From positions 1,926,501 to 1,990,500 of the forward strand of contig NZ_WVRN01000001.1 of assembly GCF_013112245.1 (NCBI RefSeq): 64,000 nucleotides of DNA, read 5' to 3'. The notes beneath the pieces were generated by a model that had not been told where the DNA came from, ran no database searches, and saw only the letters and a list, made by a program, of their open reading frames with translations. Shown here piece after piece: positions 7,594-15,912 of the stretch. The position numbers and the translations under genes were made by a program. Position 1 is the first letter of the stretch. The number at the start of each line of letters is the position of its first letter. This DNA comes from Ruegeria sp. HKCCD4315 (GTDB taxonomy: Bacteria > Pseudomonadota > Alphaproteobacteria > Rhodobacterales > Rhodobacteraceae).

Positions 7594-9468
7594 TTATTCT
7601 TTATCGAGCGGGGGCAATTTGTCGATCCCAAGCCACGGTGGCTCTAAGCTGGTTATTCTGTAGGACCCGGCATTGCCCGCCAGGAACCGGTTGATCGCAG
7701 CAGACATCCCCGAATACGACCCCTTGCCGCGCCTGTAAGACGTGAAGGCGATGCTGCCACCCGGCGCAAGCACCCTGTCGATCCGTCTCAGCAATTGAAG
7801 CATAACGCGTTCGGCGCGAACGCCACGAATGACGACGACGCCAATGCTTTGATCTTTGAACAGTTTCAACATCAAGGCCGGCATCGCCCTGTACACACGC
7901 AACTTTCCCGACAGAATGGGCTCGCGGAAATACTCGAGAAACGCATAGAACGCGCGGTCAAGCGCCTGCGCGCCCTCATCTTGGGTCGTGTCCGGGCAGG
8001 CAAACCCGTTCCAGGACAAGCCCCAAGGCGCAATTACGGTCAATTGCGCAACAGTACCCAAATCCAGTATTTCCTGGACGATTTCTGGTTCAACCTGCCC
8101 GATCAGGACCCAGGATTTCTTTCCGCTGATCGACTTCAGGAATTTCTTGCGTTGCTTTGCCGTTCTTTCAACTTCCTTAGGTGTTTGCGGCAAAAAACTG
8201 GGATCTCTTGGATCAAACGGCAGATCGACCTGTTTCGGGTCAGTGATCTTGGCGTGTTCTGTCTTAGCCTGTTCACAATCCATTGGCGTGTCCAGGGCAT
8301 CAAGCCGAACAAACCACGGGTAATTCAGCGTCTTATTGTTCGAGATTATCGCCATTTGCCCGATCCGGTTCCATTTCGCGACCTGCGCAAAACTGACCTC
8401 GGGGTCTTTGTACACTTCCACATCGAACGAAGTGTTGGCTTCTTCCAGGACCCCCAAATCCAAGGCTTTCAGGTTCTGGCCGCTGCGGAAACTCTGATAC
8501 CTCCGAATAAAGCTCTTGGCGGCGTCGGTTTGGCGAACCGTGGCAATCCGGGACTTATGAAACTCAACAGCCTGTTCGTGGAGGTTTCGCAAGATTTCGT
8601 CCTGACACAGGCGTTCATATGCGTGACGCATACGGTCCAGCTTGGACAGAACTGACCGTTCCTCGACATCATTGAAGCAATGCATGTGCCAATAGGCCTG
8701 TCCGGTCGCCTCCATCTTGGGATGAAACGCCGTTGTGTTCACATCCCCGCGAAGCCGCTTCATCAGATAGCTTTCGATGGACCTGACGGCATAGTGGTTC
8801 ATACGAAACAACGAAGTTCCAAAGGCCGCACCAGTTGTTGTAAACGCCCAGCCACGCCGACGCATTGCAGGTGGTAGCGGATCGCCGTCACCATCGACCC
8901 AAGCGAAGTTTTCAACTTTACCCTTGATCGGACCGCGCGGTCGATGCGTGTTGACCAAACGATAAGATCCATTGTTGCGGATCAGAGATTTGAACGCGCG
9001 CAAATTCTGCGGCATGACCATGCCCATCTCGCCGGCGCGCGTGAACTGTTCAATTACGAACTTGTCTTCGAACTCGACAATCCCGTTGTGCCCAAACATC
9101 TGCCATAGCGCCGCAAAACCATCTGCATGTGGCAACGTTCGGAAAAGATCGTCCAGCGTGCCTTCGCCGACGCGAATATCGAAGAATTCATCAACATCAC
9201 ACACCAGAATCCACTCGGCCTCGGACGACCAGGGATGCTTCATTGCGTTGGCATAAGCCGAGGCTTGCGGCCCGTGTTTCCACGGTCCCGGATTGTCGAT
9301 ATGCGCCAGAAAACCAAGCCCTTCACACCGTTTGAGGATCGCATCCGCACCATCCGAGCAGTCGTTCGAGTTGACGATGAAATGTGTGAAACCGATCGAT
9401 TGGTAGTAGGCAATCCACTCGAGAATGAAAGGGCCTTCATCTTTCATCGTGGAAATGACTAATCTCAT
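7594..9468 (-). CDS. Fusion: family 2 glycosyltransferase plus degenerate methyltransferase-like domain
   Basis: 624 aa. The N-terminal half is a Glyco_tranf_2_4-type transferase (ISTMKDEGPFILEWIAYYQ; metal motif DVDEF at 91-95; FRMNHYAVRS). The last third aligns by eye with the methyltransferase encoded just downstream: PALMLKLFKDQSIG matches PALELFDDESISF, and LAPGGSIAFTSYRRG matches IKPGGIMAFDDYHRRG. The catalytic segment DGDHSYE of the neighbour is replaced here by RGVRAER, so this domain has probably lost methyl transfer. It is the first gene of the glycan operon. The ATG at 9468 was preferred to a TTG at 9483. Just beyond its 5' end lies the left edge of the genomic island. Confidence 0.8.
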   Translation of the reverse strand: MRLVISTMKDEGPFILEWIAYYQSIGFTHFIVNSNDCSDGADAILKRCEGLGFLAHIDNPGPWKHGPQASAYANAMKHPWSSEAEWILVCDVDEFFDIRVGEGTLDDLFRTLPHADGFAALWQMFGHNGIVEFEDKFVIEQFTRAGEMGMVMPQNLRAFKSLIRNNGSYRLVNTHRPRGPIKGKVENFAWVDGDGDPLPPAMRRRGWAFTTTGAAFGTSLFRMNHYAVRSIESYLMKRLRGDVNTTAFHPKMEATGQAYWHMHCFNDVEERSVLSKLDRMRHAYERLCQDEILRNLHEQAVEFHKSRIATVRQTDAAKSFIRRYQSFRSGQNLKALDLGVLEEANTSFDVEVYKDPEVSFAQVAKWNRIGQMAIISNNKTLNYPWFVRLDALDTPMDCEQAKTEHAKITDPKQVDLPFDPRDPSFLPQTPKEVERTAKQRKKFLKSISGKKSWVLIGQVEPEIVQEILDLGTVAQLTVIAPWGLSWNGFACPDTTQDEGAQALDRAFYAFLEYFREPILSGKLRVYRAMPALMLKLFKDQSIGVVVIRGVRAERVMLQLLRRIDRVLAPGGSIAFTSYRRGKGSYSGMSAAINRFLAGNAGSYRITSLEPPWLGIDKLPPLDKE

Positions 9469-9856
9469 CAACGCATCCCGCAATCATGGCCCCGGCATTC
9501 AGAGATGCAGGAAAAACGCATCCGAGCAAAGGCATAGCTCGCATCCCTGAACAGGGCTGTGTTACGGGCCGTGGATTGGCAATGCAAGTGGGCAGCAGCT
9601 TGTTGCCCTTTCAGACGTCACAACCGTGTCCGAAGCGCACGTGCCTGGCAGCTTGCGAAAATGAGCGTGCCACAGGATTAAGGTATGATTTGGTGCGGTC
9701 GAGATGCATTGAAGACTTGAACACGCATAATTCTGACCGCTTCAGGTTGCCTCAAGAATTCTACTAAACCACTGCAAAACATAAAATTGTGCTTTCCATT
9801 CGCGTCAGAGCGGTTCACTGCGTCTCACACTATAAGGTGGACCAGAGGGTGGACCA
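9469..9856. other. Intergenic region holding the left island boundary
   Basis: No convincing gene. It contains the upstream region of the glycan operon, the 14-bp tRNA-derived repeat at 9691-9704 and two copies of GGTGGACCA (9836-9844 and 9848-9856) directly before the integrase remnant; the latter could be arm-type integrase sites. Confidence 0.5.
9691..9704 (+). repeat. Distal attachment site: copy of the 3' end of tRNA-Leu
   Basis: TGGTGCGGTCGAGA is identical to 22503-22516, the 3' terminal 14 bases (minus-strand sense) of the tRNA-Leu gene. It lies where the glycan operon ends and AT-richer DNA begins. A 14-bp match at this place is far from chance and fits the core of a site-specific recombination event. 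Confidence 0.8.
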
Positions 9857-10351
9857 ATGCCAGCACTCAACAAGCTATCATCATTGCAGGTAAAGAATGC
9901 CTCACCCGGCAAATACTCGGACGGCGGGGGCCTCTGGTTACACAAAAAAGATGGTGATGACGGCAAGTGGTTCCTTCGGGTCCATGTCCACGGGCGTCGC
10001 AGAGAGATGGGTTTGGGCGCTCTGTCAGCCGTATCTTTGAAGGAAGCGCGCGAGGAAGCCGAGAAATGGCGACCCATAGCCCGCAAAGGCAAAGACCCCA
10101 TCAAAGAACAAGAACGGATACGCCGGGAAGCTGCTTAGACCGATCACGCCTTGACCGTGATCGCGAAAGAAACCTTCAGGAAACTTCAGAGAGGCGAATA
10201 CGCCGGATCTCGCATCAGATCAAATTTCGAGAAGAAGCTTACGGCTCTTTCTCCGAGTTGTTGCCGCCGGGTAGGCACTGAGAACGGACAAAGTAGGCCA
10301 AAAGCAAAAAAGGATGAACGTCTGATGAACGAGCTCGCGGATCTATTTTAA
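9857..10351 (+). pseudogene. Remnant of a second tyrosine integrase (DUF4102 arm-binding domain)
   Basis: The first 93 codons encode a typical N-terminal arm DNA-binding domain: SDGGGLWL, then WFLRVHVHGRRREMGLG and SLKEAREEAEKWRPIARKGKDPI, which is the DUF4102 pattern. A TAG at 10136-10138 interrupts it. The same frame then stays open to 10351, but the catalytic domain with its Arg, His and Tyr is absent. It reads away from the distal att site, so it may be left from an earlier or competing integration at the same locus. Two GGTGGACCA repeats abut the ATG. Confidence 0.75.
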
Positions 10352-10434
10352 CCAGCAAAATGAAAAACTCAGGGCGTTCTAATGTATTTTTCATCAGCAG
10401 CCTAGTCTCAAAAACGATCCACATATGCAGTTTT

Positions 10435-11376
10435 TTAACCGATATTCGCCGCTCGACCTTCCGACATTTCAACCATTTCGACGGCCTTGTCTATCAAGAA
10501 CAACGCCTCCATCTTGGTTTTGGCTTTGAGCATAACTTCTTCGCTAACTTGGAAGCCAATTGGCCGACCTGAAGTGGTGTCACTGGAAATTTCTTTCAAT
10601 GCTTCCGGAAGCGGAGCTCCCAACTGGTCCACGCTCAAATTAATTTGATTGTCGTAGATCACCAAGAACACGCCATTTCCCCAATAGGTCGCCACTTTAC
10701 GCCCTTCCTGACTAGCTGACAGAACCGCTGTACCAGCTAAAGTCATGGCACTTCGGAATTCACTGACCGTGCTCTTCTCAAAGAGTTGTTCGGCGCCTAT
10801 GCATTTCACCGCCACAAGCTTTGCAGCCATGGAGTGCATCGTTGAAAGCTGATTTACGTAGTTCTCAAATTCAGCTAACCCAATGAAACCGGGCAAATCT
10901 CCGAAACATTGCGGATCACTTAAGCGAACGTCCGGACTATTACCAAAACACAACTCAAAATCCGCTTCAGCTTCCAGCACTTCGATTGCGGCTCTGCGTT
11001 CCGCTGCCATTCTATAGGCGTCAGATAACCTCTGCTTCAGATCAGAGAACTCAAAAGGCTTTGTAACGTAGTCCGTCGCCCCAACTCCGAATGCTTCGTC
11101 GATGTACTCTTTTTGCACCATGGCGGTCACCATGATAATGGGCGTGTACGTGTATTCTGGTAATTTTCGCACTTCTTCGCAAAGAGTTATGCCATTCATT
11201 TGCGGCATCTGCACATCCAGTAGCAAGCAGTCGAACGCTTCGTTAGGTCGTGACAGTATTTCAATGGCCTCTGGCCCACTTCTGGCGGTGACGACGTCTT
11301 TATAACCGAACGCGTCTAGAACTCTATCTAGCAACTCCAGGATGCTAGGATCGTCGTCTACAGCAAGTATACGCAT
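10435..11376 (-). CDS. Response regulator: receiver domain plus degenerate GGDEF-like domain
   Basis: 313 aa. The receiver domain (1-120) is complete: acidic pocket DDD at 7-9, phospho-acceptor Asp54, Thr84 and Lys106 (DYVTKPFEF). The C-terminal part (about 165-290) has the fold pattern of a GGDEF domain, but the signature is GNGVF (233-237), lacking the acidic residues that bind metal, so cyclic-di-GMP synthesis is not expected. There is no DNA-binding domain. It is a paralogue of the protein encoded at 13077-14213; both share a segment like EF-NYV-QLS. It is divergent from the LuxI-type gene across a 556-bp region. Function is likely a relay or partner-binding output; this is inferred. Confidence 0.85.
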   Translation of the reverse strand: MRILAVDDDPSILELLDRVLDAFGYKDVVTARSGPEAIEILSRPNEAFDCLLLDVQMPQMNGITLCEEVRKLPEYTYTPIIMVTAMVQKEYIDEAFGVGATDYVTKPFEFSDLKQRLSDAYRMAAERRAAIEVLEAEADFELCFGNSPDVRLSDPQCFGDLPGFIGLAEFENYVNQLSTMHSMAAKLVAVKCIGAEQLFEKSTVSEFRSAMTLAGTAVLSASQEGRKVATYWGNGVFLVIYDNQINLSVDQLGAPLPEALKEISSDTTSGRPIGFQVSEEVMLKAKTKMEALFLIDKAVEMVEMSEGRAANIG

Positions 11377-11932
11377 AACTTTTCACCAACCTTTTACATC
11401 TCACCAAACGTTGGGCATTGCAGACTTCAGGCAACGGTTGGCTCGCGAATGATACACTCAGGGTTTTCTCAGCCTCTCTTACGAAGGCGGCAAAACGGTG
11501 ACATAAGGTGGGCTTCCTTATGTCTGTGCATTTTTTTAATTTGTACAATTCTTCCCGTGCGAGAGCGCATACTGAAAAGCAAATCTCTCCAATTCTTGAT
11601 GCCGTTCTATCTTTGCTCCTATCAGCCGTCACGACGGCCTCGAAATACTATCGGATAGCTAAACCGCGCCTGATCCATCGAGAATTTGAAAAGAATACAT
11701 AAGAGAAGCTGTATTTTTTCAAAGTGTTGCCAGACATAGGAAAAAAAACTGAACCTGCGGAAGAAAATAGAAGGCAAGAACTTTCTAGAGTTTTTGGTCA
11801 GTCAGCGAAGGTAACCAAAGGAAGGGAGGAGATTTAGACACACCTATCCATCTATTCGGGCAACTACCGCATAGGGTTGTGGACTAGCTGAGTTAAATCT
11901 TGCCATAAGTGTGTCAGAAATATGAGTAAAAT
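11377..11932. other. Long divergent intergenic region (response regulator / synthase)
   Basis: No supported gene. AT-rich. Near the response-regulator start are two short dyads, CCAAACGTTGG (11404-11414) and CAACGGTTG (11432-11440), 28 bp apart; they could be operator half-sites but do not match a lux-box by eye. A small RNA here cannot be excluded. Confidence 0.35.
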
Positions 11933-12673
11933 ATGGACCAACCACTCAGGTATAAGCAGACATACCCGGTCCCGGAAAAGCTTCCGGAACTAACACCTGC
12001 TAACGGCACTTCAGACGCACCAAATACTTTGGCGCGACTAGAAATTTTTGCTGTCAACAGCAGTCCGCCAATGCCACGTGGTAATATTGGCCATATTCGC
12101 GCGACTACACTTAATTTTCGCAATATTTCCGAGCATGGCACCCTTCTGACAAAATACCTTGAAACCAGAAAATCAATTTTCATTGACCAGTTAAAGTGGC
12201 AAGTTGGTGAAGCTGACGGGATGGAATTTGACCAATACGACACGCCAGCCTGTCGATGGGTTGTGTTGCATGAATTCGGTGAGGTCTTAGGAGGTGTGCG
12301 ACTTCTGCCCACGACCGCAGAGTGCGGGGTATATAGTTATATGCTGCGCGACGCGCAAAGAGGTATCCTTAAAGGAATACCATCTGACGTTCTATTTATT
12401 GACGCCCCGGTAAAGCGCTCTGTTTGGGAAGCTTCCCGTTTCTTCGTGGCAAAGGATGTTGCATCGTCACGCAGGCTTCCGGTTCAACAAGAGTTGTTTC
12501 ACCAGATGACTACTGTCGCGATGGAAGGTGGTGCAACCAGCATCCTGGGCATCGTCCCCTCAGTCTGGGCGCGGTGGTCACGGCGACTGGGCATCAATGC
12601 CTCGCCTGTCGGCGCAAAGTTTTCCATCGATGGCACCATCAGTCAGTCGGTTTTATTTAATATCCACAAGTAA
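11933..12673 (+). CDS. LuxI-family acyl-homoserine-lactone synthase
   Basis: 246 aa. LuxI enzymes make N-acyl-homoserine lactones from acyl-ACP and S-adenosylmethionine. Nearly all invariant LuxI residues are present at family spacing: Arg79, Phe83 and Trp89 (LETRKSIFIDQLKW), Asp100 and Asp103 (EFDQYD), Arg123 (GGVRLLPTT), Glu166 and Arg169 (WEASRF). These correspond to LuxI Arg24, Phe28, Trp34, Asp45, Asp48, Arg70, Glu101 and Arg104. The N-terminus is about 55 residues longer than LuxI if the ATG at 11933 is used; an ATG at 12071 would give a near-normal length, but neither has a clear Shine-Dalgarno. No luxR gene lies nearby. The acyl chain cannot be predicted. Confidence 0.88.
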   Translation: MDQPLRYKQTYPVPEKLPELTPANGTSDAPNTLARLEIFAVNSSPPMPRGNIGHIRATTLNFRNISEHGTLLTKYLETRKSIFIDQLKWQVGEADGMEFDQYDTPACRWVVLHEFGEVLGGVRLLPTTAECGVYSYMLRDAQRGILKGIPSDVLFIDAPVKRSVWEASRFFVAKDVASSRRLPVQQELFHQMTTVAMEGGATSILGIVPSVWARWSRRLGINASPVGAKFSIDGTISQSVLFNIHK

Positions 12674-13076
12674 ATGGAACACCTCACCCACTAGATTGTC
12701 TTATTTGCTCTTGGACGCCCGACGCATATTTCATTGCAACCAAGGTTGATTTTAAGACTATTGGGAAAACTCGGCTGTGTTGCATTTTCGTGGGGTTTCC
12801 AGAGTCGATGCGTAGACTTCCAACCGTTGTTCAATCCCGTAGTTTTGCGATCGTAGACTGCCCTTTCGCGCCAACAGATTGCCGAAAAAATAAGGTTAAG
12901 AGAAAGCGACGCTAGCTCACAACAATAACTGGCAATTCGTTGTTGAGGCCGTTGGCGGCAAATAAAGGTCAAGAAAAAGCCCCTTTCTACGAAGACTTTC
13001 TCCATTTTTGCCGCTGTTTCGACCCACTCTCCTCATAAGTTTATCCCGTTATGAGGATATCGACGGTTCACCAGTT
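12674..13076. other. Intergenic region upstream of the second response regulator
   Basis: No supported gene. It ends with a perfect 8-bp inverted repeat, CCTCATAA (13031-13038) and TTATGAGG (13049-13056), 10 bp apart, and a third TTATGAG overlaps the next start codon. Confidence 0.4.
13031..13056. promoter_or_regulatory. Inverted repeat, candidate operator or leader hairpin
   Basis: CCTCATAA-N10-TTATGAGG is a perfect 8-bp dyad 21 bp before the ATG of the downstream regulator, and TTATGAG recurs at 13075-13081 over that ATG. It may be a protein-binding site or an mRNA structure controlling translation; nothing in the sequence decides between these. Confidence 0.4.
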
Positions 13077-14213
13077 ATGAGACATTCCACATTTGGCAGT
13101 GATCGGTTCCAAAGAAATTTAGAGCATCGAGCGCAAAGAAAGACCGCACTTACTGTACTGGCGGTTGATGATGATCCTGACATTTTGAAATTGCTCCAGT
13201 CAGCACTTCCTGAACTCGAAAACTGCAATGTGGCTGCTGCCAGTTCAGCTGATGAAGCGCTTGGGATGATAGAAGCAGCAGAATCCCCGTTCGACTGTCT
13301 GCTTGTTGACATTCAGATGCCTGGAACCTCAGGGATAGAGTTGCTTTCACAAATCCGAAACCTGCCGGAAAATCTGGAAACACCTGTCATAATGCTGACT
13401 GCACTGGATGACAGGCACAACATCGAGAAGGCATTTTTAGAAGGCGCATTTGATTATGTAACTAAACCCTTCGACTTCTTTGAATTGCGCAGCCGTATGA
13501 ACGCTGCTCACCTTCTGATGATGGAAAGAAAGAAAACCCAATCCTCATCGGCGTCGATAGAAAATCTTCGCAGTGAATTGGATTTCAACCAGAAATTCAA
13601 TTTCAAGGATCCTTTGTCTATCGACGAGCAGGAACAATGCTTGGGGTATATCGAATTCGACAACTATGTCCAGCAGCTTTCACGGAGGCGTCGATTTGAC
13701 ACCTGGGTCACCGCAATCAAATTTCGTGACGCCGAGTATCACTTTGATCTGAAGAATTTTGGTGATTTTCGGCGATCTGTTTCCGACATTGGATTCTGCA
13801 TTGAAAGAACAACACAGGCTGCTGGAGGAATCTATTCCTATCGCGGGAGCGGCGTATTTCTTGTTGTTACACATGGGCGGGAACACACCCAGAATATTCC
13901 GACCGAAGCTTTCCTAAACCAAGAACTAGGGACTGTTCTCAGCAACCGCTGCGCATCTGTCCATCTTAAAGTAGTGAAAGGTACACCGGTATCGCTTCGT
14001 TCTATTACGAAGGTTGGAGCGTTCGCCTCTTTGGACATGGCTATCAAAAAAGTGAATTATCGTGAGGCCGATCTCAGAAAGGGTCTGGTTACAACCTCTT
14101 CCACATTTTCAGAGCCCACCCCGCATCGCAAAGAAATGGTCAACGATAGATTGTTTGATGTAGTCTTGCGTGAGCTGTACGGCGATAACACTTACCTCAC
14201 TCGCCGGCAGTAA
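13077..14213 (+). CDS. Response regulator: receiver domain plus degenerate GGDEF-like domain (second paralogue)
   Basis: 378 aa. A 23-residue basic N-terminal tail precedes a complete receiver domain with DDD at 31-33, phospho-acceptor Asp78 and Lys130 (FDYVTKPFDF). The C-terminal domain again resembles GGDEF, with the signature changed to GSGVF (257-261), so it should not make cyclic-di-GMP. The protein is about 65 residues longer than its paralogue at 10435, mainly at both ends. No DNA-binding domain. The ATG at 13077 lacks a good Shine-Dalgarno; a TTG at 13008 is the only upstream alternative. It lies downstream of the LuxI-type gene and converges with the P450 gene. Confidence 0.84.
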   Translation: MRHSTFGSDRFQRNLEHRAQRKTALTVLAVDDDPDILKLLQSALPELENCNVAAASSADEALGMIEAAESPFDCLLVDIQMPGTSGIELLSQIRNLPENLETPVIMLTALDDRHNIEKAFLEGAFDYVTKPFDFFELRSRMNAAHLLMMERKKTQSSSASIENLRSELDFNQKFNFKDPLSIDEQEQCLGYIEFDNYVQQLSRRRRFDTWVTAIKFRDAEYHFDLKNFGDFRRSVSDIGFCIERTTQAAGGIYSYRGSGVFLVVTHGREHTQNIPTEAFLNQELGTVLSNRCASVHLKVVKGTPVSLRSITKVGAFASLDMAIKKVNYREADLRKGLVTTSSTFSEPTPHRKEMVNDRLFDVVLRELYGDNTYLTRRQ

Positions 14214-14230
14214 GCTAATTCTATCGCCAA

Positions 14231-14255
14231 GCCTGACGTCGAACAAAGGTCAGGC
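14231..14255. terminator. Possible bidirectional terminator hairpin
   Basis: GCCTGAC and GTCAGGC (7-bp perfect stem, 11-nt loop) lie between the convergent response-regulator and P450 genes. The T-tracts are weak on both strands. Confidence 0.4.
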
Positions 14256-14276
14256 ACTGGAGTTTAGATATCAACT

Positions 14277-15641
14277 TTATTCGCGAACCCGTTCGGCATT
14301 GAGGATGAGTGGGCCACTGGTACGCATGGTGAATGTCAAAACTGGTTCCGGTAATTCAGACTCTGTAATCGAGAAATTTATTCGACGGAGCACCGAAGCC
14401 ATAAGTACCATGATTTCAGTTTCAGCGTACTGAGCACCAATGCAGATTCTTGGACCATCTCCAAACGGAATGTACTGACCTCGAGGTAGTGTAGATCCCA
14501 AGAACCGTTCCGGTCGATAGTGGTCAGGAGCATCCCATAGTTTTTCGTTTCTGTGCAAAGAGTAAACTGGGAAGAACAGCGCGTCACCATTTGCAATCTT
14601 TACCCCTTTGATTTCAAGGTCGGCAATTGCGTCTCTAGCAAAGAACGCGGCTGAAGGGTAAAGCCGCAGCGTCTCTTTTACATGGGCGCGCAGGAGTGGC
14701 ATTGCCTCCAGATCAGAAAACTCCATTGGACCTTTTGGGCGTACCGACCGAATTTCTTGTCTAACCATAGCTTGCATATCTTGGTGCAACGCCAGCAGAT
14801 AATACCCCCAGGCCAGAGCGTTGGCGGAAGTCTCATGACCAGCGACGACAAAGGTTAAAAGGTTGTCAACGGTTGTCGCTTCATCCTCGAAATCTGTTTT
14901 CAACGCCTCAATCATGAAATCGAGGAAATCCTGTGGCTCGCTGCGGCATTCGGAGCGACGCTGATCAATAACCTGTCTGGCAAGGTTCCGCATATTAGTG
15001 ACCGGGGCCAGGCTGCGTAGCCAATTCTTGCGCGGCACCCACTTTGGCAAACCCATTAAATCGAAAAGAGACAAATCAGAGATGTACTCAAAATACTTGA
15101 TCAGCCCCACGCGTATTTGCTCTGAACTGACTTTCTTGTTACCCGAAAAAATCACCCTGGAAATATTCGTCAACGTTGATGCAGGCGCAATTTGTGCAAC
15201 ATCTACGGGGCCTTCGTGTTCCGCCAATGAATCTGCAATCTCGAAACCAGTCTCTGCAAAATGCCGAGCCAGAACCGGGAGGTTCCTGGCGGCGAATAGT
15301 GGAGAATACCTACGCCGCTGCTGACGCCACTTTTCCCCTTCAGAGAGTATCAACCCGTTGCCTACAGCCGATCCAATAATGTCTTTAGTGAACTTGGCTT
15401 TAGGAAACGAACGACCCTGCCCGACAAGTAACTCGGTTATTATTTCAGGATCGCAGATATAGTGTATGTTCAAGGGCCCACGAACATAAGTTTCACGCAG
15501 AGTTTCGGCCGGGATGACTTCAAACATGTTTCGACCAGCGGACCTTGCAAACTGAAGCAGTGTCACCGGCTTTTTTGCAAGCCGAGCCGAAACAGGAGCG
15601 ACTGCGCCCTGCCCCAACTTCGTAAATTCAACTGCAGTCAA
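14277..15641 (-). CDS. Cytochrome P450
   Basis: 454 aa, full length. I-helix oxygen-activation motif AGHETS at 267-272, K-helix ETLR (Glu323, Arg326), PERF at 377-380, and heme-binding loop FGDGPRICIG at 393-402 with the axial Cys400. It has no membrane anchor, so it should be soluble and use separate redox partners, none of which is encoded nearby. The fold class resembles fatty-acid or terpenoid hydroxylases; a lipid substrate would suit an acyl signal, but that is inference. The start is TTG at 15641, behind AAGGG; an in-frame stop lies seven codons upstream and no ATG is near. Confidence 0.9.
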   Translation of the reverse strand: MTAVEFTKLGQGAVAPVSARLAKKPVTLLQFARSAGRNMFEVIPAETLRETYVRGPLNIHYICDPEIITELLVGQGRSFPKAKFTKDIIGSAVGNGLILSEGEKWRQQRRRYSPLFAARNLPVLARHFAETGFEIADSLAEHEGPVDVAQIAPASTLTNISRVIFSGNKKVSSEQIRVGLIKYFEYISDLSLFDLMGLPKWVPRKNWLRSLAPVTNMRNLARQVIDQRRSECRSEPQDFLDFMIEALKTDFEDEATTVDNLLTFVVAGHETSANALAWGYYLLALHQDMQAMVRQEIRSVRPKGPMEFSDLEAMPLLRAHVKETLRLYPSAAFFARDAIADLEIKGVKIANGDALFFPVYSLHRNEKLWDAPDHYRPERFLGSTLPRGQYIPFGDGPRICIGAQYAETEIMVLMASVLRRINFSITESELPEPVLTFTMRTSGPLILNAERVRE

Positions 15642-15912
15642 ACCCCAACCCTTTTAGATTTTCTCCTTCTTTCTGGCACATTAAGATAAAAAAAATTGCA
15701 CTTAGCAACGAGATCGTCAATTTTGGGCGCCTCACACTGCATTTGCGCAACAAAAATTTTTCAACCTCTCACACCAGAATCTTGCGTGAAACGCCAACAA
15801 TCACGGTGGCCTGCAAAGGATTAGCGCCAAACTGTGAACCCAATTCAGACCAACTAAGTCCTCATTGTGCCGCTAATGGTACTGTCCAAGCGCGAAAAAC
15901 GAAGACATCTAG

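Noticed and set aside
9486..9767. A 93-codon open frame at the island's left edge
   Set aside because: No ribosome-binding site, Cys/Arg-rich composition, and it spans the att repeat.
11404..11441. Short dyads upstream of the first regulator as a lux box
   Set aside because: Arms are only 4 bp and spacing does not match the 18-20 bp lux-type operator; no LuxR is present.
12771..13005. Sequence GGCTGTGTTGCA, reminiscent of IS5-family ends, and a minus-strand frame beside it
   Set aside because: No matching inverted end, target duplication or transposase similarity was found.
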